Assembly: GCA_025352485.1 (NCBI GenBank)
Contig: JANXTJ010000019.1
Location: 1 to 13,639 of the forward strand
DNA length: 13,639 bases
Origin: Salinibacterium sp.
Lineage (GTDB): Bacteria; Actinomycetota; Actinomycetes; Actinomycetales; Microbacteriaceae
Direction of reading: 5' to 3'
How positions within the stretch are numbered: the stretch's first letter is position 1; each line of letters begins with the position of its first letter. Below, one piece after another: positions 1-6,949 of this stretch. Position numbers and translations under genes: made by a program. The notes under the pieces were generated by a model. It ran no database searches. It was not told the origin of the DNA and worked only from the letters and a program-made list of their open reading frames with translations.

Positions 1-781
1 TGCCTACCTCTGGCATGGCGAAACGCTCGGGGCCGAGGATGGCGTTCGCCGTGCAGGTGATCACGACGTCGACCGCGAAGTCATCGCTCACCCGCAGGCC
101 GTATTTGGCGGCGAAGGCGTCGGCGCGACCGGTCGGCGAGTAGACCCGCAGGTCGAGCACGCCGCGGTCGCGCAGCGCGGTGACGGTGGTGGCGGCATAC
201 TGGCCTGTGCCCACGATCAGCACGCTCGCCACGCTCCAGTCGGCGATCCGGCTGGAGGTGAGCTCGAGCGCGAGGCGAACGAGTGAGCGGTCGCGGCCGC
301 CGATGGCGGTCAGGTTCTTCACGTCGCGGCTGGTGTGGCTGGCCCGCTGAAACAGCCGTTCGAGGTCGCGGCTGGTGGTGCCGTCCGAGCGAGCGGTGGC
401 GAGGGCGCGCGCAACCTGCCCCGAGATCTCGTCTTCGCCGACGACAACGGATTCTAGGCCGGAGGTCACCGCAAAGAGGTGAGCCGCGACATCCTCACCC
501 TGATGCACGGTGATCGAGTTGCGCAGGTCATCGACGTCGACTCCACTGGCGTCACCGATGGCCGAGAGCATGGATGCGACGGCGACGGCGGCCGCACCGG
601 TGAGCGGTTCATCGACGTCGATGTAGGCCTCAAACCGGTTACAGGTTGCCAGAACGACAGCACCGGTAACGAAGGTTCCGGATTCGACGAGGGTCGCGGT
701 CGCGCCCGGGGCTCCGAACGACAGCTTCTCGAGTAGCTCGAAGCTCGAGTTCTTATGGTTCGAGCTAAGGCACAGGAGCAC
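1..781 (-). CDS. hemA: Glutamyl-tRNA reductase (HemA), N-terminal 260 residues, cut by window edge
   Basis: Catalyses NADPH-dependent reduction of glutamyl-tRNA(Glu) to glutamate-1-semialdehyde, the first committed step of C5 tetrapyrrole synthesis; the product goes to HemL, also in this window. The minus-strand frame is open from a GTG at 781 to position 2 without a stop and leaves through the left edge, so about 260 of a usual 430 or so residues are visible. Motifs seen: N-terminal LCLSSNHKNSSFELLEKL, the catalytic-Cys motif ATCNRFEAY (Cys47), HLFAVTSGLESVVVGEDEI (substrate-binding domain), RLFQRA, then a Rossmann-type VLIVGTGQYAATT starting the NADPH domain. An in-frame TAG lies two codons upstream of the GTG, which fixes the start at or after 781. 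No Shine-Dalgarno is visible, so the mRNA may be leaderless. It is divergent from hemE with 17 bp between start codons. Identification is confident; the C-terminal dimerisation domain is outside the window. Confidence 0.95.
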   Translation of the reverse strand, partial: MLLCLSSNHKNSSFELLEKLSFGAPGATATLVESGTFVTGAVVLATCNRFEAYIDVDEPLTGAAAVAVASMLSAIGDASGVDVDDLRNSITVHQGEDVAAHLFAVTSGLESVVVGEDEISGQVARALATARSDGTTSRDLERLFQRASHTSRDVKNLTAIGGRDRSLVRLALELTSSRIADWSVASVLIVGTGQYAATTVTALRDRGVLDLRVYSPTGRADAFAAKYGLRVSDDFAVDVVITCTANAILGPERFAMPEVG

Positions 782-798
782 AACCTAATGTTAACCCC
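782..798. promoter_or_regulatory. Overlapping divergent promoter region between hemA and hemE (putative leaderless starts)
   Basis: Only 17 bp separate the GTG of hemA (781, minus) and the GTG of hemE (799, plus). Inside lies the near-palindrome TAATGTTA. Read forward, TAATGT (786-791) sits 7 bp before the hemE GTG; read in reverse, TAACAT (793-788) sits 6 bp before the hemA GTG. Both match the -10 consensus only partly (3/6 and 4/6), but the spacing is what leaderless actinobacterial transcripts show. No Shine-Dalgarno is visible for either gene, and -35 elements would lie inside the opposite coding sequence and are not obvious. AACCTAA (782-788), read on the minus strand as TTAGGTT, equals one half-site of the DtxR/IdeR consensus. 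The promoter assignment is inference. Confidence 0.4.
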
Positions 799-1893
799 GT
801 GCCCCTGACTACTCACCACCCGCTCATCGACGGCCGCACAAGCTCCTCTGCACTGGTGCGTGCCTACCGGGGGGATCGCCCCGACGTGACCCCGGTCTGG
901 TTCATGCGGCAGGCAGGGCGCTCGTTGCCCGAGTATCGCAAACTCCGGGTCGGCAACGAGATGCTCGAAGCCTGCCTCACTCCCGAGCTGGCGAGCGAGA
1001 TCACCCTGCAGCCGGTGCGCCGCCACCACGTCGACGCGGCGATCTTCTTCAGCGACATCGTTATCCCCGCCAAGCTGGCTGGTGCCGCGGTCGAGATCGT
1101 GCCGGGCACAGGGCCGGTGTTCGCCAACCCGGTACGCAGCGCCTCGGATGTCGCAGCGCTTCGCCCCATTGATCCCGCGAGCCTCGACCCGATCCGCGAG
1201 GCCGTCGCCATGACCGTCGCCGAGCTCGGGTCGACTCCGCTCATCGGATTCGCGGGGGCTCCGTTCACCCTCGCCTCCTACCTGGTCGAAGGCGGGCCCT
1301 CAAAAGATCAGCAGCGCGCCAGGGCCCTGATGTATTCAGACCCGCACACCTGGGCCACCCTGCTGAACTGGTGCGCCGATGTCGCTGGCGAATTCCTCAA
1401 GGCGCAGGTGGAGGCCGGCGCCTCCGCCGTGCAGCTCTTCGACTCCTGGGTCGGATCCCTGTCTGAACAGCAGTATGTGCGTCGCGTGGCCCCGCACTCC
1501 GCGCGCACGCTGTCGCACCTGCGCGGCTTCGACGTGCCCAAGGTTCACTTCGGCGTGGGCAGCGGCGAGCTGTTGAAGGCCATGCACGGCATCGGTGCCG
1601 ACGTCATGGGCGTCGACTGGCGCATCCCGCTCGATGTCGCCGAAGAACGTCTCGGCGGCGGTGTTCCCCTGCAGGGCAACATCGATCCAGCGCTACTCGG
1701 CGCCCCAGACCACGTTCTCGAGGCGCACGTCAACGACGTGATGGCGCGCGGGCTCGCGGCGCCGGCGCACGTCGTCAACCTCGGCCACGGAGTTCCCCCC
1801 GACACCGACCCTGACGTGCTCACCCGCATCGTCGAACTGGTTCACAGCATCGTGCCGGCTGCGCCGATTGTGCCGCGCCGCGACACGGTGTGA
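799..1893 (+). CDS. hemE: Uroporphyrinogen III decarboxylase (HemE)
   Basis: Cytosolic, cofactor-free enzyme that removes the four acetate carboxylates of uroporphyrinogen III to give coproporphyrinogen III. The 364-residue product has the family length. Visible signatures: PVWFMRQAGRSLPEYR (residues 32-47, with substrate-binding Arg37 and Arg41), FFSDIVIPAKLAG with Asp86 in the position of the essential pyrrole-binding Asp, LFDSWVGSLS in the middle, GVDWRIPL, LQGNIDP, and NLGHGVPPDTDPDVL near the C-terminus. The start is GTG 799; the MPLT-HPLIDGRTS N-terminus is the form I recall from actinobacterial HemE, and no better downstream start with a Shine-Dalgarno is seen. It is the first gene of the plus-strand heme series, and its TGA overlaps the hemY GTG (GTGA, 1890-1893), implying translational coupling. 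Confidence 0.97.
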   Translation: MPLTTHHPLIDGRTSSSALVRAYRGDRPDVTPVWFMRQAGRSLPEYRKLRVGNEMLEACLTPELASEITLQPVRRHHVDAAIFFSDIVIPAKLAGAAVEIVPGTGPVFANPVRSASDVAALRPIDPASLDPIREAVAMTVAELGSTPLIGFAGAPFTLASYLVEGGPSKDQQRARALMYSDPHTWATLLNWCADVAGEFLKAQVEAGASAVQLFDSWVGSLSEQQYVRRVAPHSARTLSHLRGFDVPKVHFGVGSGELLKAMHGIGADVMGVDWRIPLDVAEERLGGGVPLQGNIDPALLGAPDHVLEAHVNDVMARGLAAPAHVVNLGHGVPPDTDPDVLTRIVELVHSIVPAAPIVPRRDTV

Positions 1894-3119
1894 CGGCCGT
1901 GCCTGCGGCGAATTTCACCGTCATCGGTGGGGGCATCGCCGGGCTGGTAGTTGCGCGGCGGCTCGCCATGGCCGGTCGCACCGTGACCCTCATCGAGGCC
2001 TCAGATCGACTGGGCGGCACAGTCATGAGGCACACCGTCGGCGGAATTGACCTGGATGCCGGCGCGGAAAGCTTCGCGACGCGCGGGGGCACGGTCGCCG
2101 CCCTCGCCACCGAACTGGGGCTCGGAAACGACATCGTGTCGCCAGCCGCGGCGGGCGCGTGGCTTCAGCCGGCGGCGGAAGCCGCGGTGCCGCTACCCGC
2201 CACCAGTCTGCTCGGAATACCCGGGGTGCCGATGGCGTCAGACGTGATTGCGGCCGTGGGTGCTCGGTCTGCCCTGCGCGCTCAACTCGACTCAGTGATC
2301 CCGCACCTGCTGGCGCGGCAATCGCTGACGCTCGGTGGCCTCGTTCGCAGCCGGATGGGGGCGGGGGTACTCGAGAAACTGGTCGCCCCGGTCGTGCAGG
2401 GCGTGTACTCCGTGCACCCCGACGAGCTATCCATCGACCGGGCGGCTCCGGGGTTGCGCGCAGCCCTCGCGCTGCACGGATCACTTGCGGCGGCCGTGCG
2501 GTCGTTGCGCGCGGCCTCCCCTGCCGGAAGCGCGGTGCAGGGCATCAGAGGCGGCGTCAACCGGCTGGTCATCGAACTGATCGCCGACCTCGAGGCCTAC
2601 GGCGTGACCGTGGAGCTCGGCCGCAGGGTCGCCGACGCCGACGGCCTCGACGGCATCGTGGTGCGGGCGACCCCGCTCGAGAAACCCGCGGGGCGCAGCA
2701 CGGTGCTTGCCACCCTCGTCGTGGCTGCGCCGGAATTGGACGCCGCACCGCGCGGAACCGGTGTGCTTGTCGCTTACGGTGCCGGGGGCATCCGGGCACG
2801 GGCTCTCACGCATGCCACCGCCAAGTGGGCTTGGCTGCGCGAGAGAGCGAACGGCCCCCACGTGTTGCGCCTCTCGTATGAGGTCGAGCCCGATGATCTC
2901 GAAGCCGTCGCCCGCGCGGATTCCGAGGCGCTGCTGGGGGTGCGATTCGATCGCGTCATCGATTTTGCTCGGGTGCAGTGGTTTCGCCCGACGCCCACGA
3001 AGCCCGGCTCGGCCGCAGACGTCGGCGAGACCGTTGCGGGCTCCGGGTTGGCGGGGATTGTCGGGCAGGCGACCGCCGCCGCCGAGGCCCTGCTGCGCCC
3101 ATCGGTTGGCAAGGACTGA
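1890..3119 (+). CDS. hemY: Coproporphyrinogen III oxidase / protoporphyrinogen oxidase, FAD-dependent (HemY/CgoX), internally shortened
   Basis: FAD flavoprotein of the HemY/PPOX family. Beside hemQ it most likely oxidises coproporphyrinogen III to coproporphyrin III. The N-terminus carries the dinucleotide fold VIGGGIAGLVVARRLA (GGGIAG at 13-18), the adenine-ribose acidic residue Glu36, and DRLGGTV (39-45). Further family blocks are DAGAESFATRGG, LVRSRMGAGVLEKLVAPVV, GVYSVHPDELS, GIRGGVNRLV and RGTGVLVAYG...THATAKWAWL. At 409 residues it is short for a family usually near 450-480. Most of the loss seems to lie after VQWFRPTPTKPG (about residues 362-373), where relatives as I recall them have about 17 more residues before the final G-x-x-VAGSGLAG motif. 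The frame is continuous, with no sign of a frameshift. GTG 1890 overlaps the hemE stop by 4 bp; no good Shine-Dalgarno is seen. hemQ follows after 30 bp. Confidence 0.92.
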   Translation: MTAVPAANFTVIGGGIAGLVVARRLAMAGRTVTLIEASDRLGGTVMRHTVGGIDLDAGAESFATRGGTVAALATELGLGNDIVSPAAAGAWLQPAAEAAVPLPATSLLGIPGVPMASDVIAAVGARSALRAQLDSVIPHLLARQSLTLGGLVRSRMGAGVLEKLVAPVVQGVYSVHPDELSIDRAAPGLRAALALHGSLAAAVRSLRAASPAGSAVQGIRGGVNRLVIELIADLEAYGVTVELGRRVADADGLDGIVVRATPLEKPAGRSTVLATLVVAAPELDAAPRGTGVLVAYGAGGIRARALTHATAKWAWLRERANGPHVLRLSYEVEPDDLEAVARADSEALLGVRFDRVIDFARVQWFRPTPTKPGSAADVGETVAGSGLAGIVGQATAAAEALLRPSVGKD

Positions 3120-3149
3120 CCATCAGCTTCGGTGCGAGAAGATAGAAGT

Positions 3150-3818
3150 ATGAGCCACAGTGCCGACACCTCGCCACCCGCTCTCGGTTACGCACTCTGG
3201 GCCGTGCTGCACCGAGACCCGACCTGGCATGGCGGCGCCCCCGACCTCGTGCCCGCAGTCGCCGCCGTCGAAGCGGCCGGCGTCACCATCAGGGGCTTCT
3301 ACGACGTGTCATCGATGCGCGCGGATGCCGACCTCATGATCTGGCTGCACGGTGAGGCCCCCGAAAAAATCCAGTGGGCCCTTCGCGAGCTGCGCCGCTC
3401 GTTGCCAGGACTGCTGCCGACCTGGAACGCGATGGGCGTGCATCGTGACGCCGAGTTCACCGCCAATCACCTGCCCGCCTTCATGCGCGGCACGCGGCCG
3501 GAAGCGTGGCTGACCGTCTACCCGTTCGTTCGTTCATACGAGTGGTATCTGCTGCCGGACGAGGAACGCCGCGCGATGCTCGGCGACCATGGCCGCAAGG
3601 GCTCCGAGTACCGACAGGTGCTGCCCAACACCGTCGCGTCGTTCGCGCTCGGCGACTACGAGTGGATCCTCGCGCTCGAAGCTCCCGAACTTGTCGACCT
3701 GGTCGATCTGATGCGCCACCTCCGCCAGACCGAGGCGCGTCGGCACGTTCGTGAAGAGGTGCCCTTCTACACCGGGCGCCGCATCTCTTTGGATGAGATT
3801 GCCGAGGTGCTGTCGTGA
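3150..3818 (+). CDS. hemQ: Coproheme decarboxylase (HemQ/ChdC)
   Basis: Peroxide-dependent decarboxylase of the chlorite dismutase superfamily that converts coproheme (iron-coproporphyrin III) to heme b, the last step of the coproporphyrin-dependent pathway. The product has 222 residues from ATG 3150, preceded by GAGAAG 9 bp upstream; an in-frame GTG at 3132 would add six residues but has no ribosome site. Visible landmarks: YALWAVLHRD, FYDVSSMRADADLMIW, ANHLPAFMRG, VYPFVRSYEWYLL, MLGDHGRKG. His107, Tyr124 and His147 keep a constant offset of 11 from the distal His118, catalytic Tyr135 and proximal His158 that I recall for Corynebacterium diphtheriae ChdC. This supports the actinobacterial clade, which uses a distal His where Firmicutes have Gln. 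The TGA overlaps the hemH GTG by 4 bp, fitting coupling of iron insertion and decarboxylation. Confidence 0.96.
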   Translation: MSHSADTSPPALGYALWAVLHRDPTWHGGAPDLVPAVAAVEAAGVTIRGFYDVSSMRADADLMIWLHGEAPEKIQWALRELRRSLPGLLPTWNAMGVHRDAEFTANHLPAFMRGTRPEAWLTVYPFVRSYEWYLLPDEERRAMLGDHGRKGSEYRQVLPNTVASFALGDYEWILALEAPELVDLVDLMRHLRQTEARRHVREEVPFYTGRRISLDEIAEVLS

Positions 3819-5047
3819 CGGCTTTCGACGGTGGCAGCGGCATCACCAACGGCCTCGTGCTCGGGGCAACCCCGGCCGCGAGCAGCGGGCCAGAGCATGT
3901 CGAGGTGCCGGTGACCTACGACGCGATCCTGCTTGCCAGTTTCGGCGGCCCCGAGGGGCAGGATGATGTCATACCGTTTCTGCGCAATGTGACCCGCGGC
4001 CGTGGCATCCCGGAGGAACGACTCGAAGAGGTGGCCCACCACTACCGGGCGTTCGGCGGGGTGAGCCCGATCAACGAGCAGAATCGCCAACTCAAGGCTG
4101 CCCTCGAGGCGGAGCTGGCCCGGCGCGGGATCGACCTGCCGGTGCTCTGGGGCAACCGCAACTGGGCGCCGTTCCTGAGTGATGCACTCGTGGAAGCGAA
4201 CGACCGGGGGCTGACGACGCTGCTCGCGGTCGGCACCAGCGCCTACAGCTCCTACTCGGGCTGCCGTCAGTACCGCGAGGATTACGCCATCGCCCTCGAC
4301 GAGACCGGCCTCGGCGGCGTCATCCAGATTGACAAGGTGCGCCAGTTTTTCGACCACCCCGGCTTCGTCGAACCGTTCATCGAGGGCGTGCGACAGGGGT
4401 TGGCGGATGTCGCGGCTCAGGGCATCCCGCTAGAGCAGACCCACGTGCTCTTCTCGACCCACTCAATCCCCACCGCCGACGCGGAGCGCTCCGGCCCCGC
4501 CGGAAACGCGTACCCGACCCAGCACTTGGCCGTCGCCGCCGTCGTAATCGCCGCGGTCACTCCCTTTTCAGGATTAGGCGGGGAGGATGTGCAATACGTC
4601 CATGCCGACCCTGCCATCCTGAAAACGGAGGAGGTCAGCTGGGATCTGGTGTACCAGTCCCGCTCCGGCCCGCCGACCCAGCCGTGGCTGGAGCCCGACG
4701 TGAACGACCGCATCGTCCAGCTCGCCGCGGCGGGAATCAAGGCGGTCGTGATCGTGCCACTGGGTTTCATCTCCGATCACATGGAGGTGAAGTGGGATCT
4801 GGACACCGAGGCGATCGCGACCGCCAAGGAGCACGGCATCTTCGCGGTGCGCGTTCCCACCCCCGGCGTGCATCCCGCCTTCGTCAGCGGCCTCGTCGAC
4901 CTCGTGCTGGAGCGCCGCGACGGCATCCCGACGGCGGAGCGCCCGGCACTGACCGAGCTCGGGCCCTGGTATGACGTCTGCCGGCCGGGCTGCTGCGAGA
5001 ACATCCGCCTCGGCTTCAAGCCCGCGCTCGCCGGGCTCGCGCCGTGA
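3815..5047 (+). CDS. hemH: Coproporphyrin III ferrochelatase (HemH/CpfC)
   Basis: Inserts Fe2+ into coproporphyrin III, giving coproheme for HemQ. The 410-residue protein shows AILLASFGGPEGQDDVIPFLRN-type N-terminal sequence, YRAFGGVSPINEQN, LWGNRNWAPFLSDAL, FSTHSIP with the metal-site His216, and GFISDHMEVKWDLD with Glu324. Cys150 (SGCRQY) and the C-terminal VCRPGCCEN (Cys389, 393, 394) fit the [2Fe-2S] cluster of actinobacterial ferrochelatases, although which Cys act as ligands is inferred. About 20 residues near 250-275 (PFSGLGGEDVQYVHADP and following), just before WDLVYQSRSGPPTQPW, look like an insertion, and the DNA there (about 4560-4640) has lower GC than the gene average. The GTG start overlaps the hemQ stop and has GAGGTG five bases upstream. 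The 30 or so residues before TYDAILLASFGG are longer than in many homologues, so a later start is possible. Confidence 0.96.
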   Translation: MTAFDGGSGITNGLVLGATPAASSGPEHVEVPVTYDAILLASFGGPEGQDDVIPFLRNVTRGRGIPEERLEEVAHHYRAFGGVSPINEQNRQLKAALEAELARRGIDLPVLWGNRNWAPFLSDALVEANDRGLTTLLAVGTSAYSSYSGCRQYREDYAIALDETGLGGVIQIDKVRQFFDHPGFVEPFIEGVRQGLADVAAQGIPLEQTHVLFSTHSIPTADAERSGPAGNAYPTQHLAVAAVVIAAVTPFSGLGGEDVQYVHADPAILKTEEVSWDLVYQSRSGPPTQPWLEPDVNDRIVQLAAAGIKAVVIVPLGFISDHMEVKWDLDTEAIATAKEHGIFAVRVPTPGVHPAFVSGLVDLVLERRDGIPTAERPALTELGPWYDVCRPGCCENIRLGFKPALAGLAP

Positions 5048-5084
5048 TCCGGGCTCGCCCCCTGACCCGCGGCGGGTGCTGACG

Positions 5085-5987
5085 GTGGCGGCCCTTCGGG
5101 TCGGCACCCGCGGCAGTGCGCTCGCGCTCACCCAGACGACGACCGTGGCGAGCGCCCTCGCCGCAAAATCTGGTGTCACCCCCGAAATCGTCACCATCTC
5201 GACCGAGGGCGACCGCTCGCTGGAATCGCTGGCCGTGCTCGGCGGCACCGGCGTTTTCGCCAGTGCGCTGCGCGACGCGTTGCTTGCCGGCGAGGTGGAT
5301 GTCATCGTCCACTCCCTGAAGGATCTCCCGACCGCGGCCCAACCCGGCCTCGTCATCGCCGCGATTCCCAAGCGGGTGGATGCCCGCGATGCCCTCTGCG
5401 CCCGCGACGCTCTCACGCTGGATACTCTCCCCGCGGGCGCCCGCGTGGGCACCGGCTCGCCCCGTCGGGCCGCCCAACTGCGCGCCCGCCGGCCCGACCT
5501 TGCTGTGGTCGATATCCGCGGCAATGTCGACACCCGCCTCGGCAAGGTTGAGAGCGGCGAGTACGACGCCGTGATTCTGGCGGCGGCGGGCCTCGACCGG
5601 CTGGGGCGTCTCGACGCGGTCACGGAATATCTGGGTCTCGACGGCTGGCCGACGGCACCCGGGCAGGGCGCGCTGGCGATCGAGGTACGCACGGGCGACG
5701 AGAAGCTGGTCGCCGGGCTGAACCACGCGACATCCCGAATTCTGGTGGAGGCAGAGCGACACACGCTTGCGCTGCTCGAGGCGGGCTGTTCCGCTCCGGT
5801 CGGCGCGCACGCGATCATCGACGACGGCATGCTGTTTCTCTCCGCGCGGGTCTACGCGGCCGACGGCACCGAGCGGGTGACGAGCTCGCATGCGCTGTAT
5901 GTCACCGACACGAAAGACCCGGCCCGCGAGGTAGCGGCGCGGGTCGCGAATGAACTACTGGAGCTCGGCGCGGGGAGGCTAATGTGA
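5085..5987 (+). CDS. hemC: Hydroxymethylbilane synthase (porphobilinogen deaminase, HemC)
   Basis: Polymerises four porphobilinogens into the linear tetrapyrrole hydroxymethylbilane, using a dipyrromethane cofactor that it assembles itself. With GTG 5085 the product is 300 residues, the family size. Motifs: LRVGTRGSALALTQ at the N-terminus, VHSLKDLP with catalytic Asp80, VGTGSPRRAAQL, DIRGNVDTRLGK, WPTAPGQGALAIE, and LEAGCSAPVGAHA with cofactor-attachment Cys235. GTG 5076 (three codons earlier) is an equally open start; 5085 is preferred because GGCGGG lies 8 bp upstream and the protein then begins directly at the conserved strand. The gap to hemH is 37 bp, and the TGA overlaps the hemB GTG (GTGA, 5984-5987). 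Confidence 0.96.
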   Translation: MAALRVGTRGSALALTQTTTVASALAAKSGVTPEIVTISTEGDRSLESLAVLGGTGVFASALRDALLAGEVDVIVHSLKDLPTAAQPGLVIAAIPKRVDARDALCARDALTLDTLPAGARVGTGSPRRAAQLRARRPDLAVVDIRGNVDTRLGKVESGEYDAVILAAAGLDRLGRLDAVTEYLGLDGWPTAPGQGALAIEVRTGDEKLVAGLNHATSRILVEAERHTLALLEAGCSAPVGAHAIIDDGMLFLSARVYAADGTERVTSSHALYVTDTKDPAREVAARVANELLELGAGRLM

Positions 5988-6949
5988 TTATTCGTCCGCG
6001 ACGGCTGCGACAGTCTCCGGCGATGCGGCGCCTGGTGGCGCAGACGCGAGTGCATCCGGGCGAGCTGATCCTGCCGATGTTTGTGCGGGAGGGCGCGACC
6101 GAGCCGCTACCGATCTCGTCGATGCCCGGCGTGGTGCAGCACTCGCTCGATTCGATGCGCCGCGCGATCGCGGAGGCGGCAGAGCTCGGCGTCGGCGGCA
6201 TCATGCTGTTCGGTGTTCCCGAGCACAAGGATGCCGTGGGCAGCGGCGCGACGGATCCGAACGGAATCCTCAATGTCGCCACGCGCGCGGCGGTCGCAGA
6301 GGCCGGTGACGCGCTCGTCGTGCAGACCGATCTGTGCCTGGACGAATTCACCGACCACGGCCACTGCGGGGTTCTGGATGCCGACGGTCGCGTCGATAAC
6401 GACGCGTCACTGCTGCGCTACCGGGAGATGGCCATCGCGCAGGCCGCCGCCGGGTCACAGCTGCTCGGGCTCAGCGGCATGATGGACGGTCAAGTCGCCG
6501 CCGTGCGCGACGCCCTCGACGGTGGGGGTTTCAGCGACACCCCGATCCTCGGTTACGCGGCGAAATACGCCTCCGCGTTTTACGGCCCGTTCCGCGAGGC
6601 CGTCGCGTCGTCGTTGTCGGGCGACCGCAAGAGCTACCAACTCGACGCGGCGAACCGCCGTGAGGGTGTCCGCGAGATTCTGCTCGATGTCGCAGAGGGC
6701 GCAGACATTGTGATGGTGAAACCCGCCATGAGCTACCTCGACGTTCTTGCCGATGCCGCGGCGACCAGTGCAGTTCCGGTCTGGGCTTACCAAGTTTCCG
6801 GCGAATACGCGATGATCGAGGCGGCGGCGGCACACGGCTGGATCGACCGCCGCCGAGCCATCGAAGAGTCGGTCATTTCTATCCGACGAGCGGGCGCAGA
6901 CGCCGTGTTGACCTATTTTGCAGTGGAGCTGGCCCGATGGCTGAAGTAA
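5984..6949 (+). CDS. hemB: Delta-aminolevulinic acid dehydratase (porphobilinogen synthase, HemB)
   Basis: Condenses two 5-aminolevulinates to porphobilinogen. The 321-residue protein has the two active-site lysines: Lys194 in GYAAKYASAFYGPFR and Schiff-base Lys246 in MVKPAMSYLD. The metal-binding loop reads TDLCLDEFTDHGHCG (residues 115-129): Cys118 and Cys128 are kept, but the middle cysteine of the classic zinc C-x-C...C triad is Asp120. Metal use is therefore not settled by sequence. The lid region GLSGMMDGQV is also slightly unusual, since a Pro normally precedes the Ser. GTG 5984 follows GGGGAGG (5972-5978), a strong Shine-Dalgarno inside the end of hemC, and overlaps the hemC stop by 4 bp. 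Its last 13 bp overlap the hemL reading frame. Confidence 0.96.
   Translation: MIIRPRRLRQSPAMRRLVAQTRVHPGELILPMFVREGATEPLPISSMPGVVQHSLDSMRRAIAEAAELGVGGIMLFGVPEHKDAVGSGATDPNGILNVATRAAVAEAGDALVVQTDLCLDEFTDHGHCGVLDADGRVDNDASLLRYREMAIAQAAAGSQLLGLSGMMDGQVAAVRDALDGGGFSDTPILGYAAKYASAFYGPFREAVASSLSGDRKSYQLDAANRREGVREILLDVAEGADIVMVKPAMSYLDVLADAAATSAVPVWAYQVSGEYAMIEAAAAHGWIDRRRAIEESVISIRRAGADAVLTYFAVELARWLK

Noticed and set aside
466..1029. Minus-strand open frame spanning the hemA/hemE start region
   Set aside because: It is the wrong frame over hemA (the HemA motifs are in the neighbouring frame) and runs antisense through the start of hemE.
2159..2881. 240-codon plus-strand frame inside hemY
   Set aside because: Arg/Gly-rich out-of-frame translation of a well-recognised FAD enzyme.
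4574..5830. Long minus-strand open frame (about 418 codons) antisense to hemH and hemC
   Set aside because: Its product is low-complexity Ser/Arg/Ala-rich sequence without family motifs, and both plus-strand genes are certain. It is a high-GC mirror frame.
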